A DNA stretch of 50,423 nucleotides. It comes from a virus. Positions 1 to 6,943 of this stretch are shown piece after piece. The notes under the pieces were generated by a model, which saw only the letters and a list, made by a program, of their open reading frames with translations, did no database searches and was not told where the DNA came from. A program made the translations under genes and the position numbers. Position 1 is the stretch's first letter. The number at the start of each line of letters is the position of its first letter. The DNA lies in the IMG/VR virus record IMGVR_UViG_3300050821_007708, positions 1 through 50,423 of that record; one strand, written 5' to 3'.

Positions 1-185
1 AGCTGCGTCTCGGTGTTCGCGATCCGGACATGCTGGCCAAGAAGGTCACGGCCGTGATGGAGGAAATGTCGGCGCGCGGCACCCCCATGAAGCTGCAGGA
101 CGAGAGCGGCGACAAGGATGTCAAGGCGTTGGCCGACAAGCTCAACGATCAGGCGGCCGTCAAGGACAAAGGGAAGCTGAACTGA
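1..185 (+). CDS. C-terminal end of an unknown head-module protein (partial)
   Basis: The frame is open from base 3 and stops at TGA 183-185, giving the last 60 residues of a protein that begins before the window. The tail is charged, rich in Lys, Asp and Ala, and ends in KGKLN. Its position upstream of scaffold and capsid genes would fit the end of a portal or another head protein, but no motif proves this. The stop overlaps the next start (TGATG), so the two genes are probably translationally coupled. Confidence 0.6.
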   Translation, partial: LRLGVRDPDMLAKKVTAVMEEMSARGTPMKLQDESGDKDVKALADKLNDQAAVKDKGKLN

Positions 186-469
186 TGCTGGAAAAATTCG
201 TAGGCCTGCTGCGCAAAGAGCTGCAGAACGAACGCAACCGGACGCTGCTGGCCAATGGCCGCACGCCGGCACTGACTGTCGAGCGCCGCGAGGCGCTGGT
301 CGAGCGCGTGCGCACCCTGGAGTGGGTGCAGAACCGGATCGATGAGATCCTGAAGCTGCGCGAGGAAAACCTGGATGACGACGACGGTCGCATCGAAAAC
401 GACGGTGAAGACGAACCTGATCCGGCGCCGCCGCGGCGCAAACCGACTGCCAGAAACTGGGGTGCATAA
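185..469 (+). CDS. small head-module protein, helical with acidic/proline tail
   Basis: A 94-aa protein starting at the ATG that overlaps the previous stop, with a GGGAAG ribosome site upstream. Residues 1-60 are predicted helical and charged (LLRKELQNERNR, VERREALVERVRTLEW). Residues 65-90 are a disordered acidic then Pro/Arg tail. I do not recognise the family. It sits between the partial gene and a GTG-started gene with no gap, in the block leading to the scaffold, so a head-assembly role is an inference from position. Confidence 0.7.
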   Translation: MLEKFVGLLRKELQNERNRTLLANGRTPALTVERREALVERVRTLEWVQNRIDEILKLREENLDDDDGRIENDGEDEPDPAPPRRKPTARNWGA

Positions 470-928
470 GTGTTTTACGTAGAGAAGAAAGGCAAGGAAT
501 ACGTCAAGGTCGCGGGTGAGCAGAAGGTCACGCCAGCCCTGCTGGAGCTGATCCCCAAGTCGCTCCTCTTTTACAACATCGTGTGGCTCGCCGAGCCGCC
601 TATGAAGCGCGGCCTGCTCGACCTGACCATCGAAAGCATCCTGACGGGCATCGACAACACCCATCATGGCGTGCTGGTTCGCCGCGGGAAGCTGGCCTGG
701 TCTGCCAAGACGCCAGGCCTCGACTATGCGGACGAAACCAACGCGCCGAACGTGGGTGACTGGGTGGCGCTCGCCAAACATGCCGGACAGCGCCGGCCGA
801 TCCTTCTGGATCCGGATGGTGGTGCCAAGGATCCGAAGAACCTCATCTACCTGGCGACGGTGACCGATACGGATGTCCAAGAGGTCCTGACGACCGACCA
901 GGTCAAGCGCATCAAGGGATGGCTGTAA
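470..928 (+). CDS. conserved-looking hypothetical protein, 152 aa
   Basis: It starts with GTG immediately after the previous TAA (TAAGTG) behind a GGGG ribosome site. It is globular, with alternating hydrophobic and charged residues; the C-terminal part (RPILLDPDGGAKDP, then NLIYLATVTDTDVQEV) looks like a small alpha/beta domain. No signal peptide or membrane span. I do not know its function. Its stop overlaps the next start (TAATG), so it belongs to the same head-region operon. Confidence 0.75.
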   Translation: MFYVEKKGKEYVKVAGEQKVTPALLELIPKSLLFYNIVWLAEPPMKRGLLDLTIESILTGIDNTHHGVLVRRGKLAWSAKTPGLDYADETNAPNVGDWVALAKHAGQRRPILLDPDGGAKDPKNLIYLATVTDTDVQEVLTTDQVKRIKGWL

Positions 929-1251
929 TGGGCGCCAAGAGCAAAGACGAGGCCCTGATCGAGAAGGCCAACACCCAGCGCGCCGAGCAGCGCATGGAAC
1001 TGCTCGCGAAGGCGCGTCGTAGTGTGGAGATGGCGGGCCGTCTGATGTCCACTTGCGCCGGGCGCCTTGATGCCTGCGCCGAATCTTCGGAAGCCGACAT
1101 CAACGAGTCGGACGTGCAGGCCATGATCGCGGCCAGCTCGAACTGCTCGGCAGCGGCCCACAACATGCTGAACGCCATCGTGCTGATGAAGCCGACCATC
1201 CAGGTGGTAGGCGAGGGCGGCGCGCCGGCTGGATCCGGCATCATCGTCTAG
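928..1251 (+). CDS. helical hypothetical protein, 107 aa
   Basis: An in-frame ATG at 919 would add three residues, but the ATG at 928 overlaps the previous TAA and has AAGGGA about 8 bases upstream, so I prefer 928. The protein is almost entirely helical, with several Cys (STCAGRLDACAE, SSNCSAAAHN) and a Gly/Ala-rich hydrophobic end (GGAPAGSGIIV). It is the last gene before a new strong promoter. Function unknown. Confidence 0.7.
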   Translation: MGAKSKDEALIEKANTQRAEQRMELLAKARRSVEMAGRLMSTCAGRLDACAESSEADINESDVQAMIAASSNCSAAAHNMLNAIVLMKPTIQVVGEGGAPAGSGIIV

Positions 1252-1280
1252 TTGACAGCTCTTGTAGGCTGCCTTATACT
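1252..1280 (+). promoter_or_regulatory. strong sigma70 promoter
   Basis: TTGACA (1252-1257), a 17-base spacer, and TATACT (1275-1280): a near-consensus host-type promoter starting one base after the stop of the previous gene. It would transcribe the DUF932-like gene from about base 1287. Confidence 0.85.
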
Positions 1281-1308
1281 CTCCTCACCATCAACGAGGA
1301 GAGCGACG

Positions 1309-1618
1309 ATGACCCATCAAGGACGACACGAAGGTGTCCAAGATCACCGAGAACAAGCTTCAGGCTCTGACCACCACCTTCCATGAGGGTGCTGGGTCGC
1401 AGCTGAAGTCGGCGCGCGGCACGGCGTACGGCCTGCTGAACGCCATCACCAACTTCGTTGATCACCAGGCTGCCACCAAAGATACCGACGGCGACGGCGC
1501 CGACAAGTCCCGAGCGTTCTCGGCGACCTTCGGTGGAGGGGCGGTGCTCAAGCAGCGTGCCTTGAGACTGGCGATGGAGTTGGCCGACGTGGACGACAGC
1601 GTGCTCCTGGCGGCTTGA
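1309..1618 (+). CDS. DUF932-like C-terminal domain, reading frame broken near its start
   Basis: The frame open from 1313 to 1618 encodes a protein like the C-terminal part of DUF932 phage/plasmid proteins: GTAYGLLNAITNFVDHQ followed by GGGAVLKQRALRLA. The only well-placed start is ATG 1309, seven bases after GAGGAGAG, but it is in another frame that stops after 25 codons. Dropping one C from CCC (1313-1315) joins this ATG to the frame and gives MTIKDDTKVSKITENK. Either there is a one-base insertion, natural or from sequencing, or a weak internal GTG at 1334 is used. At about 100 aa it is much shorter than usual DUF932 proteins. Confidence 0.7.
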
Positions 1619-1667
1619 ACGATAGGATCAGCAACACAAGCCGCCCGGCCAGCGCAAACGGCCACCG

Positions 1668-1696
1668 AGCCCCAGGGACTGCAAACCTGGGGCTTT
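1668..1696 (+). terminator. rho-independent terminator after the DUF932-like gene
   Basis: AGCCCCAGG (1668-1676) pairs with CCTGGGGCT (1686-1694) in a 9-bp stem with a 9-base loop, followed by a short TTTA run. The T tract is short, so efficiency is uncertain. It separates the gene upstream from the promoter at 1704. Confidence 0.7.
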
Positions 1697-1703
1697 ATGC
1701 TTG

Positions 1704-1732
1704 TTGACAGCCTTGAAGTATTTTGCTAAGCT
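1704..1732 (+). promoter_or_regulatory. strong sigma70 promoter with extended -10, driving a tRNA-like RNA
   Basis: TTGACA (1704-1709), a 17-base spacer ending in TGC, and TAAGCT (1727-1732). Both boxes plus the TGn element are present. The expected transcription start, about 7 bases after the -10, falls on base 1739, the first base of the closing stem of the RNA described next. Confidence 0.8.
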
Positions 1733-1738
1733 GTTTGC

Positions 1739-1836
1739 GTCCCGTGGATGTTTGGCCGGCTCGTGAGTGGTACCGGCGGCGCAGCGCGCCCAACGAGGCC
1801 AGCGCTTCACTACTGGTTCGAGTCCAGTACGGGGCC
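1739..1836 (+). ncRNA. tRNA-like structured RNA with its own promoter
   Basis: Bases 1739-1745 (GTCCCGT) pair with 1829-1835 (ACGGGGC) in a 7-bp closing stem. Stacked on it is a canonical T arm: ACTGG 1812-1816, loop TTCGAGT 1817-1823, CCAGT 1824-1828. Between them are two further hairpins: GCCGG/CCGGC with a 13-base loop containing GAGTGGTA, like a D loop, and AGCGCGCC-CAACGA-GGC-CA-GCGCT in the anticodon-arm position. The 66-base interior is too long for a normal tRNA and has no usable 7-base anticodon loop. A CCA at 1835-1837 would require a 5-bp acceptor. It may be a decoy or tRNA-mimic RNA or a decayed tRNA; the decoding role is doubtful. Confidence 0.6.
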
Positions 1837-1861
1837 AGAATTCAAGACCTGAGGAGGTCCC

Positions 1862-2086
1862 ATGCGTAACGACAGAATGATCAAGGGCGCCTTGTACGCG
1901 CCGCTCTCAACCGGCTTCGATCTGGTCGAGAAGACCCGCGCCGACTGGCAGGAGCTGATGGCTACCGAATCCGCGAACGGCGGCTGGCGGCGCGCGGAGG
2001 ATGGCGACACGTTCATCCACGGCGCCGACGGCAGGATCGTCGCGGAAGTCTGGGAAATCGTGCCTGAGAAGCGCAGCGCCGCATAA
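1862..2086 (+). CDS. small hypothetical protein, 74 aa
   Basis: ATG 1862 follows a strong GAGGAGG ribosome site (from about 1851). The protein is a small acidic/aromatic domain (KTRADWQELMATES, GADGRIVAEVWEIVPEK) with no membrane span. It lies between the tRNA-like RNA, with which it could share the promoter at 1704, and a strong terminator, so RNA plus gene may be one transcript. Function unknown. Confidence 0.75.
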   Translation: MRNDRMIKGALYAPLSTGFDLVEKTRADWQELMATESANGGWRRAEDGDTFIHGADGRIVAEVWEIVPEKRSAA

Positions 2087-2114
2087 CCGAACAGTCCTGT
2101 GGAGGACATGTTTA

Positions 2115-2141
2115 GGGCTCCAGAAATGGGGCCCTTTTTTT
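2115..2141 (+). terminator. strong rho-independent terminator
   Basis: GGGCTCC (2115-2121) pairs with GGGGCCC (2128-2134) around a 6-base loop, followed by seven T residues (2135-2141). This ends the short transcript from the promoter at 1704. Confidence 0.85.
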
Positions 2142-2142
2142 A

Positions 2143-2151
2143 TGGTAAACT
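2143..2151 (+). promoter_or_regulatory. extended -10 promoter upstream of the scaffold gene
   Basis: TGGTAAACT: TG (2143-2144), one base, and TAAACT (2146-2151), directly after the terminator T run. There is no clear -35. It matches the TGnTAnnnT pattern seen at several other gene-block starts in the window. Confidence 0.45.
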
Positions 2152-2203
2152 GCTCTCAGTGGATGCGATTTTCCTTCCACAGTCACAGCCGGAGAGCTGG
2201 TGT

Positions 2204-3223
2204 ATGCCGAAAAGTAATGCGCGCGGCCGTAGCCGCGAAGACGACCTCATCGTTGAGATGCACGAGGTCGATCCCGAGGACGCAGACAACGAGGATCTCG
2301 ACGAAGATCGAGGAAACCTCCAAGACCTGGATGACGAGGACGAGGACCGCGACGAAGATCGCGATCAGGACGATCCCGACGAAGACCAGGATCAAGACGA
2401 AGACGACGACCAGGGCGAGGACGACGAGCCCCCGCGGCGCGAAACCCGTCAACAGCGTCAGGCGCCTTCGAAGTCACCCCGCGACAAGTTCCTCGCCCGC
2501 CTCAAGCGGGCAGAGCGCCAGATCGCCGAAGTGCGTGACGAAAACGCCGTTCTCGCCGAATCCAATCAGCGTCAGGCAGCCGAGCTGCAGAAGATCAAGG
2601 TCGGCGGCGATGTCGACAAGGCGAAGAAGGAAGCCGACGCCAAGATCCTGGAGCTGCGCGGCAAACTGGAGGCGGCCATCGAGGCCGGCGACTCCAAGGC
2701 CCAGGCGCTGCTGACCGAACAGATGGCCGATGTGAAGGCCGATGTCAAAAAGGCCGAAGCCCTGGCCGAAGCCGCCAAGGGTACCGACACCAGTGGTGGT
2801 GCGGTCGAGCGCTACCAGCGTCTCGCGGCTCAATGGAAGCGAAAGCACCAGCGATTCACCACCGATAAGGTGTTCGCCGCGTTCGCTGCCGCCGTCGACC
2901 GCGACCTGGCGCAGGAAGGTATGAACCGCAACAGCGACGCCTATTTCAAGGAGCTGGACAAGCGCATCAAAGAGCGCTATCCGGAAGAGTACGGCCGAAC
3001 CATGCCGCGCCGCCGCCAACATCCTTCCAGTGGGCCGGATGCCAACGAGGGCAGCAACCGCGAGCAGCGCATCACGCGCCGCGGTGCCGACAAGGAAGGC
3101 AACTTCAGCAAGCGCGGGAAGGCATTCGTCCTCAGCGCCGCCAACATGCGCACCATGCGCGCCGTCGGGCTCGACCCGGATGACGCCGAGGATCGCAAAA
3201 CTTTCGTTCGTGAGAACCAGTAG
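2204..3223 (+). CDS. capsid assembly scaffolding protein (probable)
   Basis: A 339-aa protein. I chose ATG 2204 because GGAG lies 9 bases upstream; the open frame before it has no coding character. Residues 1-75 are an extremely acidic Asp/Glu/Gln-rich segment made of near-repeated short units. Residues about 95-190 are a long coiled coil (LKRAERQIAEVRDENAVLAE). The C-terminal half is basic and includes DAYFKELDKRIKERYPEEY, a helix pattern common in podovirus scaffolds. It lies two genes upstream of the cement and capsid genes, the usual scaffold place. Scaffolds guide prohead assembly and leave before DNA packaging. Identification rests on composition and position. Confidence 0.7.
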   Translation: MPKSNARGRSREDDLIVEMHEVDPEDADNEDLDEDRGNLQDLDDEDEDRDEDRDQDDPDEDQDQDEDDDQGEDDEPPRRETRQQRQAPSKSPRDKFLARLKRAERQIAEVRDENAVLAESNQRQAAELQKIKVGGDVDKAKKEADAKILELRGKLEAAIEAGDSKAQALLTEQMADVKADVKKAEALAEAAKGTDTSGGAVERYQRLAAQWKRKHQRFTTDKVFAAFAAAVDRDLAQEGMNRNSDAYFKELDKRIKERYPEEYGRTMPRRRQHPSSGPDANEGSNREQRITRRGADKEGNFSKRGKAFVLSAANMRTMRAVGLDPDDAEDRKTFVRENQ

Positions 3224-3231
3224 GACTGACT

Positions 3232-3960
3232 ATGCCGCGCAACATCCCGACCGATGAGAACCTTGGCGACCTGGACGAAGACTTCGACGGGGTTGAAGAC
3301 CTCGATGAGTCCGAGGGTAGCAACGAAGACGGTGATGAAGGCATCCCGGACAACTTCGCGAACGTCGAGCTGACCACCCGCGCGGTGCGCGAGATCGCGC
3401 GCCACGCCGACGAAGACAGCCGCCGCGAACAGCAGGGCGCCCGTGCCAACCGCCGAAACGTGGAAGACACGCAGCGACCGCAGCGCCGGCACGACACCCC
3501 GCAGAAGGTGTCCAGCCGCAACCAGCAACCGAAGCGCGAGCTGCCGGTGGCCTGGCAGCCGGCCACCAGCCTTGAAGCGCCGCCGGCACCCCGCGGCATG
3601 GTGCTGCGCTGGATCCGCTACAAGCTGGGCGACAAGGAAGACACCAAGAACATCAGCCGTAAGTTCCGCGAGGGCTGGCGTCCGTACCTGGTGAGCGAGT
3701 GCCCCAGTGATTACAGTCCGCCGGAGACCGCCAAGACGAAGTTCGGCGAGACCATCGCGGTGGGATCCCTGATCCTGTGCATGATGCCCCGCGAGCTGTG
3801 GAAGAAGCGCAACGAGTACTTTCGCGACCGCCAGGCCCGTCAGTTCAAGTCTGCCCACAACAAGTTCCGCAGCGTGGAAGACCCGAACCTGCCGATCCGC
3901 CAGGTCAACAAGGACAGCTTCAGCCGAGGCCGCCGTACGCCGCGGTCAGCCGACGAGTAA
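3232..3960 (+). CDS. head-region protein with acidic N-terminus and GWRP motif
   Basis: A 242-aa protein starting 8 bases after the scaffold stop. Residues 1-45 are acidic and disordered, 60-120 basic and Gln/Arg-rich, and the C-terminal half is a compact domain (RGMVLRWIRYKLGD, then REGWRPYLVSECP, then ILCMMPRELWKKRNEYF). Proteins with this arrangement are common next to podovirus scaffold and capsid genes, but I know of no established function. The acidic start resembles that of the scaffold upstream. Confidence 0.75.
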   Translation: MPRNIPTDENLGDLDEDFDGVEDLDESEGSNEDGDEGIPDNFANVELTTRAVREIARHADEDSRREQQGARANRRNVEDTQRPQRRHDTPQKVSSRNQQPKRELPVAWQPATSLEAPPAPRGMVLRWIRYKLGDKEDTKNISRKFREGWRPYLVSECPSDYSPPETAKTKFGETIAVGSLILCMMPRELWKKRNEYFRDRQARQFKSAHNKFRSVEDPNLPIRQVNKDSFSRGRRTPRSADE

Positions 3961-3996
3961 GTTGATCCTGCGCGGCGCCGTCGGTAAGATGGCGCC

Positions 3997-4398
3997 ATGG
4001 AGATCTGCGGCAAGATTTTCAGCGTCGCCCGGTGTGTCTGTGTGCTCAGGCCCGGGCACGCTGGACAACACCTTCGGGACCCGAACGAGCGCAAAGAGAT
4101 GCGCCGGCTCGGGCACCGCCGCTTCTACGCCGCCAACCGCGAGAAGCTCGTGGCAAAAGGCCGGCGATACCGCCAGCACCACACCGTCTATAAGACGATC
4201 ATCAAGACCATCAAGGCGCGCGAGCGCAGCTGGAATCTAAGACTGCAGGGCAAGATCCTGCGCATGGACGGTCACGTCTATCCCAAGCCATTGGGCCGCG
4301 GTGAACTGGCGGAAGTACAGATGGAGCTGGAGCGCTGCGCGGATCGCCGCCGCCGCGCGCCGGCAACTGCGTTCCTTCGCCTGCCGGTGATTGCGTGA
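3997..4398 (+). CDS. basic zinc-knuckle protein, 133 aa
   Basis: ATG 3997 has only a weak ribosome site. The N-terminus carries clustered Cys/His (ICGKIFSVARCVCVL then PGHAGQH), which could form a small zinc site. The rest is strongly basic with Arg/Lys helices (KARERSWNLRLQGK), suggesting nucleic-acid binding. It lies between head genes and the capsid promoter. Its stop overlaps the next start (GTGA). Function not recognised; the reading frame itself is well supported by codon usage. Confidence 0.6.
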   Translation: MEICGKIFSVARCVCVLRPGHAGQHLRDPNERKEMRRLGHRRFYAANREKLVAKGRRYRQHHTVYKTIIKTIKARERSWNLRLQGKILRMDGHVYPKPLGRGELAEVQMELERCADRRRRAPATAFLRLPVIA

Positions 4399-4496
4399 AG
4401 CACGTCACCCACCTCGCCGAAGGCCTGGTTTGGGGGCTTGCTGCGCTGCTGGCGGCAGACATCCTGACGGATGCATGGAGGTGTCTGCTGTCATAA
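4395..4496 (+). CDS. 33-aa single-span membrane peptide
   Basis: GTG 4395 overlaps the previous TGA (GTGA). The peptide is mostly one hydrophobic helix (LVWGLAALLAADILTDAW) with a positive N-terminus. It fits the many tiny coupled membrane genes of this phage but is too short to be sure of. Confidence 0.4.
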   Translation: MKHVTHLAEGLVWGLAALLAADILTDAWRCLLS

Positions 4497-4517
4497 AATC
4501 GGTCGAATTTAACTTTG

Positions 4518-4526
4518 TGCTAAGCT
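4518..4526 (+). promoter_or_regulatory. extended -10 promoter for the capsid genes
   Basis: TGCTAAGCT: TG at 4518-4519, C, then TAAGCT (4521-4526), the same element as the promoter at 1704-1732 but without a good -35. It starts the untranslated leader before the cement-like and major capsid genes. Confidence 0.55.
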
Positions 4527-4599
4527 TCCCTCCACTGATTGAGTAAGCCCGCGTAACGACGGGCAGCTGAAGCCGACATAGATCGGCGGAGTAAGAAGC

Positions 4600-5256
4600 A
4601 TGTCCAACCCGAATGCCCCCTTTGGTCTGCGTCCCGTTCGCTATGTCGACGGCCGCAACTACTCGCCGTCGATCAAGGCGTACACCATCGCTGATTCCTA
4701 CGCCACTGCCATCGGCAAGGGTGACCTGGTCGCGCTCGATCCCGCCGGTTCGACCTACACGGGTCCCGCGGCTTTCGATCCCGGCCTGAATGTCATCAAG
4801 GCCGGCAACAACGGCACCGTCACCAATGCGCAGCCGGTCCTCGGCGTGTTCCTCGGTGCGACCTGGAACCTGACGGACGGCTCGATCTTCTTCCGCCCCT
4901 ACTGGCCTGCCTCGCAGACCACGTTCAGCGCCCAGGGCGCTTATGACGTGCTGGTCGCGGACAGCGCCGACCTGGTCTACGAAGTCCAGTTCGATGCGAC
5001 CGGTTTCACCCCGGCCCAGGTGGGCACTTTCGCCCAGATCACTTCACCGGCCGCGTACAGCGCGAATGGTGTGTCGCAAGCCGTGGCCACCAGCCCGGGC
5101 GGCACGACCGTGACCACGTCGACGGCACAGTTGAAGATCCTGCGCCTGAGCCCGAAGCCGCGCAACGGTCAACAGAACACGTACGGCGCCTATGCGGTTG
5201 CCGAAGTCCTGCTGGTTCAGCAGGAGAATCGCTACGAGACGGTGAAGTCCTCGTAA
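4600..5256 (+). CDS. head decoration / cement-like structural protein
   Basis: A 218-aa protein with CGGAG upstream of ATG 4600. It starts with the typical NPNAPFGLRPVR opening of structural (cement-type) proteins found directly before podovirus major capsid genes. The rest is beta-rich, with Gly/Thr/Val-rich strands (AIGKGDLVALDPAG, VLGVFLGATWNLTDG) and no membrane span. Such proteins bind the outside of the capsid or its symmetry axes and stabilise it. It is 36 bases upstream of the capsid gene and shares its promoter. Confidence 0.75.
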   Translation: MSNPNAPFGLRPVRYVDGRNYSPSIKAYTIADSYATAIGKGDLVALDPAGSTYTGPAAFDPGLNVIKAGNNGTVTNAQPVLGVFLGATWNLTDGSIFFRPYWPASQTTFSAQGAYDVLVADSADLVYEVQFDATGFTPAQVGTFAQITSPAAYSANGVSQAVATSPGGTTVTTSTAQLKILRLSPKPRNGQQNTYGAYAVAEVLLVQQENRYETVKSS

Positions 5257-5292
5257 TCCGGGGACCGAACAGGCTGAGAAGAGAGAAAAGCA

Positions 5293-6198
5293 ATGACAAT
5301 CACTCGTGCTGCACATTACAAAGAGCTTCAGATGGGGCTCAATGCCGTCTTCGGCAAGGAATACCGCCGGTATCCCGAGCTGTGGCGTCAGATGGTCGAT
5401 GTCGAAAATTCGGAGAAGGCCTTCGAGGAAGAGGTGTTCAACACCGACTTCGGCCTGGTTCCGGTGAAGAACGAAGGCGGCGCAGTCGATTACGACGACG
5501 CTTCCGACGCATGGGTCGCGCGCTACAACCACAAGACGTACGCCCTGGCCTTCGACATCACGGAAGAGGCCGAGGAAGACGGTCTGTACGGCTCGCTCGG
5601 CGCCCGCTACTCCAAGGCGCTGGCTGCTTCCTTCCAGGAGACCAAGGAAGTCAACGTGGCCGCGGTGTACAACAACGCGACCAGCTCCAACTATGTTGGC
5701 GGTGACGGCGTCTCGCTGGTCAACGCGAACCACCCGCTGTACGGCGGTGGTGTGCTGTCGAACACCCTGGCGGTGCCTTCGGATCTGTCCGAAGACGCGC
5801 TGGAAGACTCGATCATCCAAATCAGCAACTGGACGGATGACCGCGGCAAGTTCATCAACATCATGGTCAAGAAGCTGATCATCCCGAATGCCCTGCGCTT
5901 CGTGGCGACCCGGCTGCTGGACTCCCCGTACCGCCCGGGTACCGGCGACAACGACGTGAACGCCCTGCGTCACGACGGCAGCATCCCGGAAGGCTACATG
6001 GCCACCCCGTACCTCACGGACCCCGAACAGTGGTACCTGCGGACGGACTGCCAGAACGGCCTCAAGCACATGGTGCGCGTGAAGATCAAGCGCGGCATGG
6101 AAGGTCACTTCGAGACCGGCAACATGCGGTACAAGGGCCGCGAGCGCTACTCGACCGGCTGGTCGAACTGGCGCGGCATCTTCGCCGGTGGCATCTAA
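5293..6198 (+). CDS. major capsid protein (HK97 fold)
   Basis: A 301-aa protein with an AGAGAAAAG leader before ATG 5293. It has the sequence pattern of the gpT-like/HK97-fold major head subunits: an N-terminal helix with GLNAVFGKEY, an E-loop region with the NEGGAVDYDD and YALAFDITEEAEEDG segments, SLVNANHPL in the middle, FINIMVKKLIIPNALRFVA, and a closing beta strand region (YRPGTGDNDVNAL). It forms the icosahedral shell. It is followed at once by a strong terminator, which marks the end of the head operon. A long open frame on the opposite strand here is a codon-bias shadow. Confidence 0.93.
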   Translation: MTITRAAHYKELQMGLNAVFGKEYRRYPELWRQMVDVENSEKAFEEEVFNTDFGLVPVKNEGGAVDYDDASDAWVARYNHKTYALAFDITEEAEEDGLYGSLGARYSKALAASFQETKEVNVAAVYNNATSSNYVGGDGVSLVNANHPLYGGGVLSNTLAVPSDLSEDALEDSIIQISNWTDDRGKFINIMVKKLIIPNALRFVATRLLDSPYRPGTGDNDVNALRHDGSIPEGYMATPYLTDPEQWYLRTDCQNGLKHMVRVKIKRGMEGHFETGNMRYKGRERYSTGWSNWRGIFAGGI

Positions 6199-6220
6199 GC
6201 CATCTGCGTAGAGCGCTCAG

Positions 6221-6243
6221 ACGGGCCCTTCGGGGCCCGTTTG
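6221..6243 (+). terminator. rho-independent terminator after the capsid gene
   Basis: ACGGGCCC (6221-6228), a TTCG tetraloop (6229-6232) and GGGCCCGT (6233-6240), then TTTG. The very stable 8-bp UUCG hairpin has a short T run. Confidence 0.85.
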
Positions 6244-6269
6244 CATTTGAGCTGTAGGTGGACTACAAT
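6241..6269 (+). promoter_or_regulatory. sigma70 promoter for the 6.3 kb small genes
   Basis: TTGCAT (6241-6246), 17 bases, TACAAT (6264-6269), beginning inside the T run of the preceding terminator. Confidence 0.7.
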
Positions 6270-6295
6270 GGCGCCTCATACCCTGAGGAGGGCCT

Positions 6296-6541
6296 ATGCA
6301 GTTCCCGAGACAAATCATCCCGATGTCGCATTTTGCGATGATCCTGGACGTGAACACCGCCTTCGCGGCGGCCACGCCTTTCGAGGTGGAGCACGTCGAG
6401 CTTTACACGGTCACCGATCCGATGGGCGAGCGGATCATGTCGAAGTACAGCGGCCGCGAGGTCATTGGTCCGATGACGCCGGCCGACGATGAGTCGTATC
6501 TGTTCCGCCTGAGCTGGCGCGAAGCTCACGGGCACTCGTGA
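6296..6541 (+). CDS. hypothetical protein, 81 aa
   Basis: ATG 6296 follows a GAGGAGG ribosome site. It is a small soluble protein (VEHVELYTVTDPMGERI, GREVIGPMTPADDESYLFRLSW) that looks like a compact beta domain. It is the first gene of a three-gene overlapping set (stops and starts overlap as GTGA) between two terminators. Function unknown. Confidence 0.75.
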   Translation: MQFPRQIIPMSHFAMILDVNTAFAAATPFEVEHVELYTVTDPMGERIMSKYSGREVIGPMTPADDESYLFRLSWREAHGHS

Positions 6542-6672
6542 AGGCTTACGCCTACCTGGCGCTCCTGGCCGTGCTGATGGTCGGCGTGTGGTCCGACCGT
6601 CTGCATGATCTGGCATTGCTGGCGCTCGGCGCCATGCTGGCCTTCTGCTTCTTCAAGGTGGTGCGGACGTGA
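6538..6672 (+). CDS. 44-aa two-span membrane peptide
   Basis: GTG 6538 overlaps the previous stop as GTGA. It has two short hydrophobic helices (YAYLALLAVLMVGVW and LALLALGAMLAFCFF) separated by SDRLHD, ending VVRT. The stop overlaps the next GTG start. A holin-like or other membrane role is possible, but the true lysis cassette is at 42.7 kb. Confidence 0.6.
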   Translation: MKAYAYLALLAVLMVGVWSDRLHDLALLALGAMLAFCFFKVVRT

Positions 6673-6878
6673 AGTACTTCCTGAAAAACCGCTACATCAT
6701 GACCAGCTCGCCGGGCGGCTTCGATCAGATCGTTGGCCGCGTGTACGGCGGCGATGGCTCATCCACCTACCAGCTCGCCGGCAGGCCGAACGATGAGGCT
6801 CCTGTCCACGGCCACCCCAGCATCGAGGCGGCCTACCGCGCGGCGGTTGCTGTCCTGGAAGAGCGCGACCGGCACTGA
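6669..6878 (+). CDS. hypothetical protein, 69 aa
   Basis: GTG 6669 overlaps the previous TGA. It is a small soluble domain (KNRYIMTSSPGGFDQIVGRVYGG), then a helix (PSIEAAYRAAVAVLEERD). It is the last gene before a double hairpin and a terminator. Function unknown. Confidence 0.65.
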   Translation: MKYFLKNRYIMTSSPGGFDQIVGRVYGGDGSSTYQLAGRPNDEAPVHGHPSIEAAYRAAVAVLEERDRH

Positions 6879-6882
6879 TTCT

Positions 6883-6936
6883 CGTACGCACCCCCTGCGT
6901 ACGTGATTTTGAGGGCTCCCCGCGGAGCCCTTTTTT
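6883..6936 (+). terminator. double hairpin ending in a strong terminator
   Basis: First a perfect 8-bp stem CGTACGCA/TGCGTACG (6883-6890, 6896-6903) with a CCCCC loop. Then GGGCTCC/GGAGCCC (6913-6919, 6924-6930) followed by six T residues. The second is a standard terminator; the first may protect the 3' end or bind a protein. Confidence 0.8.
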
Positions 6937-6943
6937 CGTTATG

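Noticed and set aside
2280-2420. Possible tandem-repeat element or CRISPR-like array
   Set aside because: The repeats are short, irregular and in frame, and are explained by the acidic Asp/Glu coding region of the scaffold-like gene.
2977-3858. Long minus-strand frame opposite the scaffold and next gene
   Set aside because: Antisense shadow; the composition follows the codon bias of the + strand genes and no promoter or ribosome site fits.
3961-3996. GGCGCC...GGCGCC inverted repeat after the 3232 gene as a terminator
   Set aside because: No T run follows and the right arm overlaps the next start; it is more likely incidental or a weak translational element.
5044-6108. 354-codon open frame on the minus strand opposite the capsid gene
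   Set aside because: It mirrors the well-identified capsid gene, has no ribosome site or family resemblance, and is explained by GC-rich third positions of the + strand gene.
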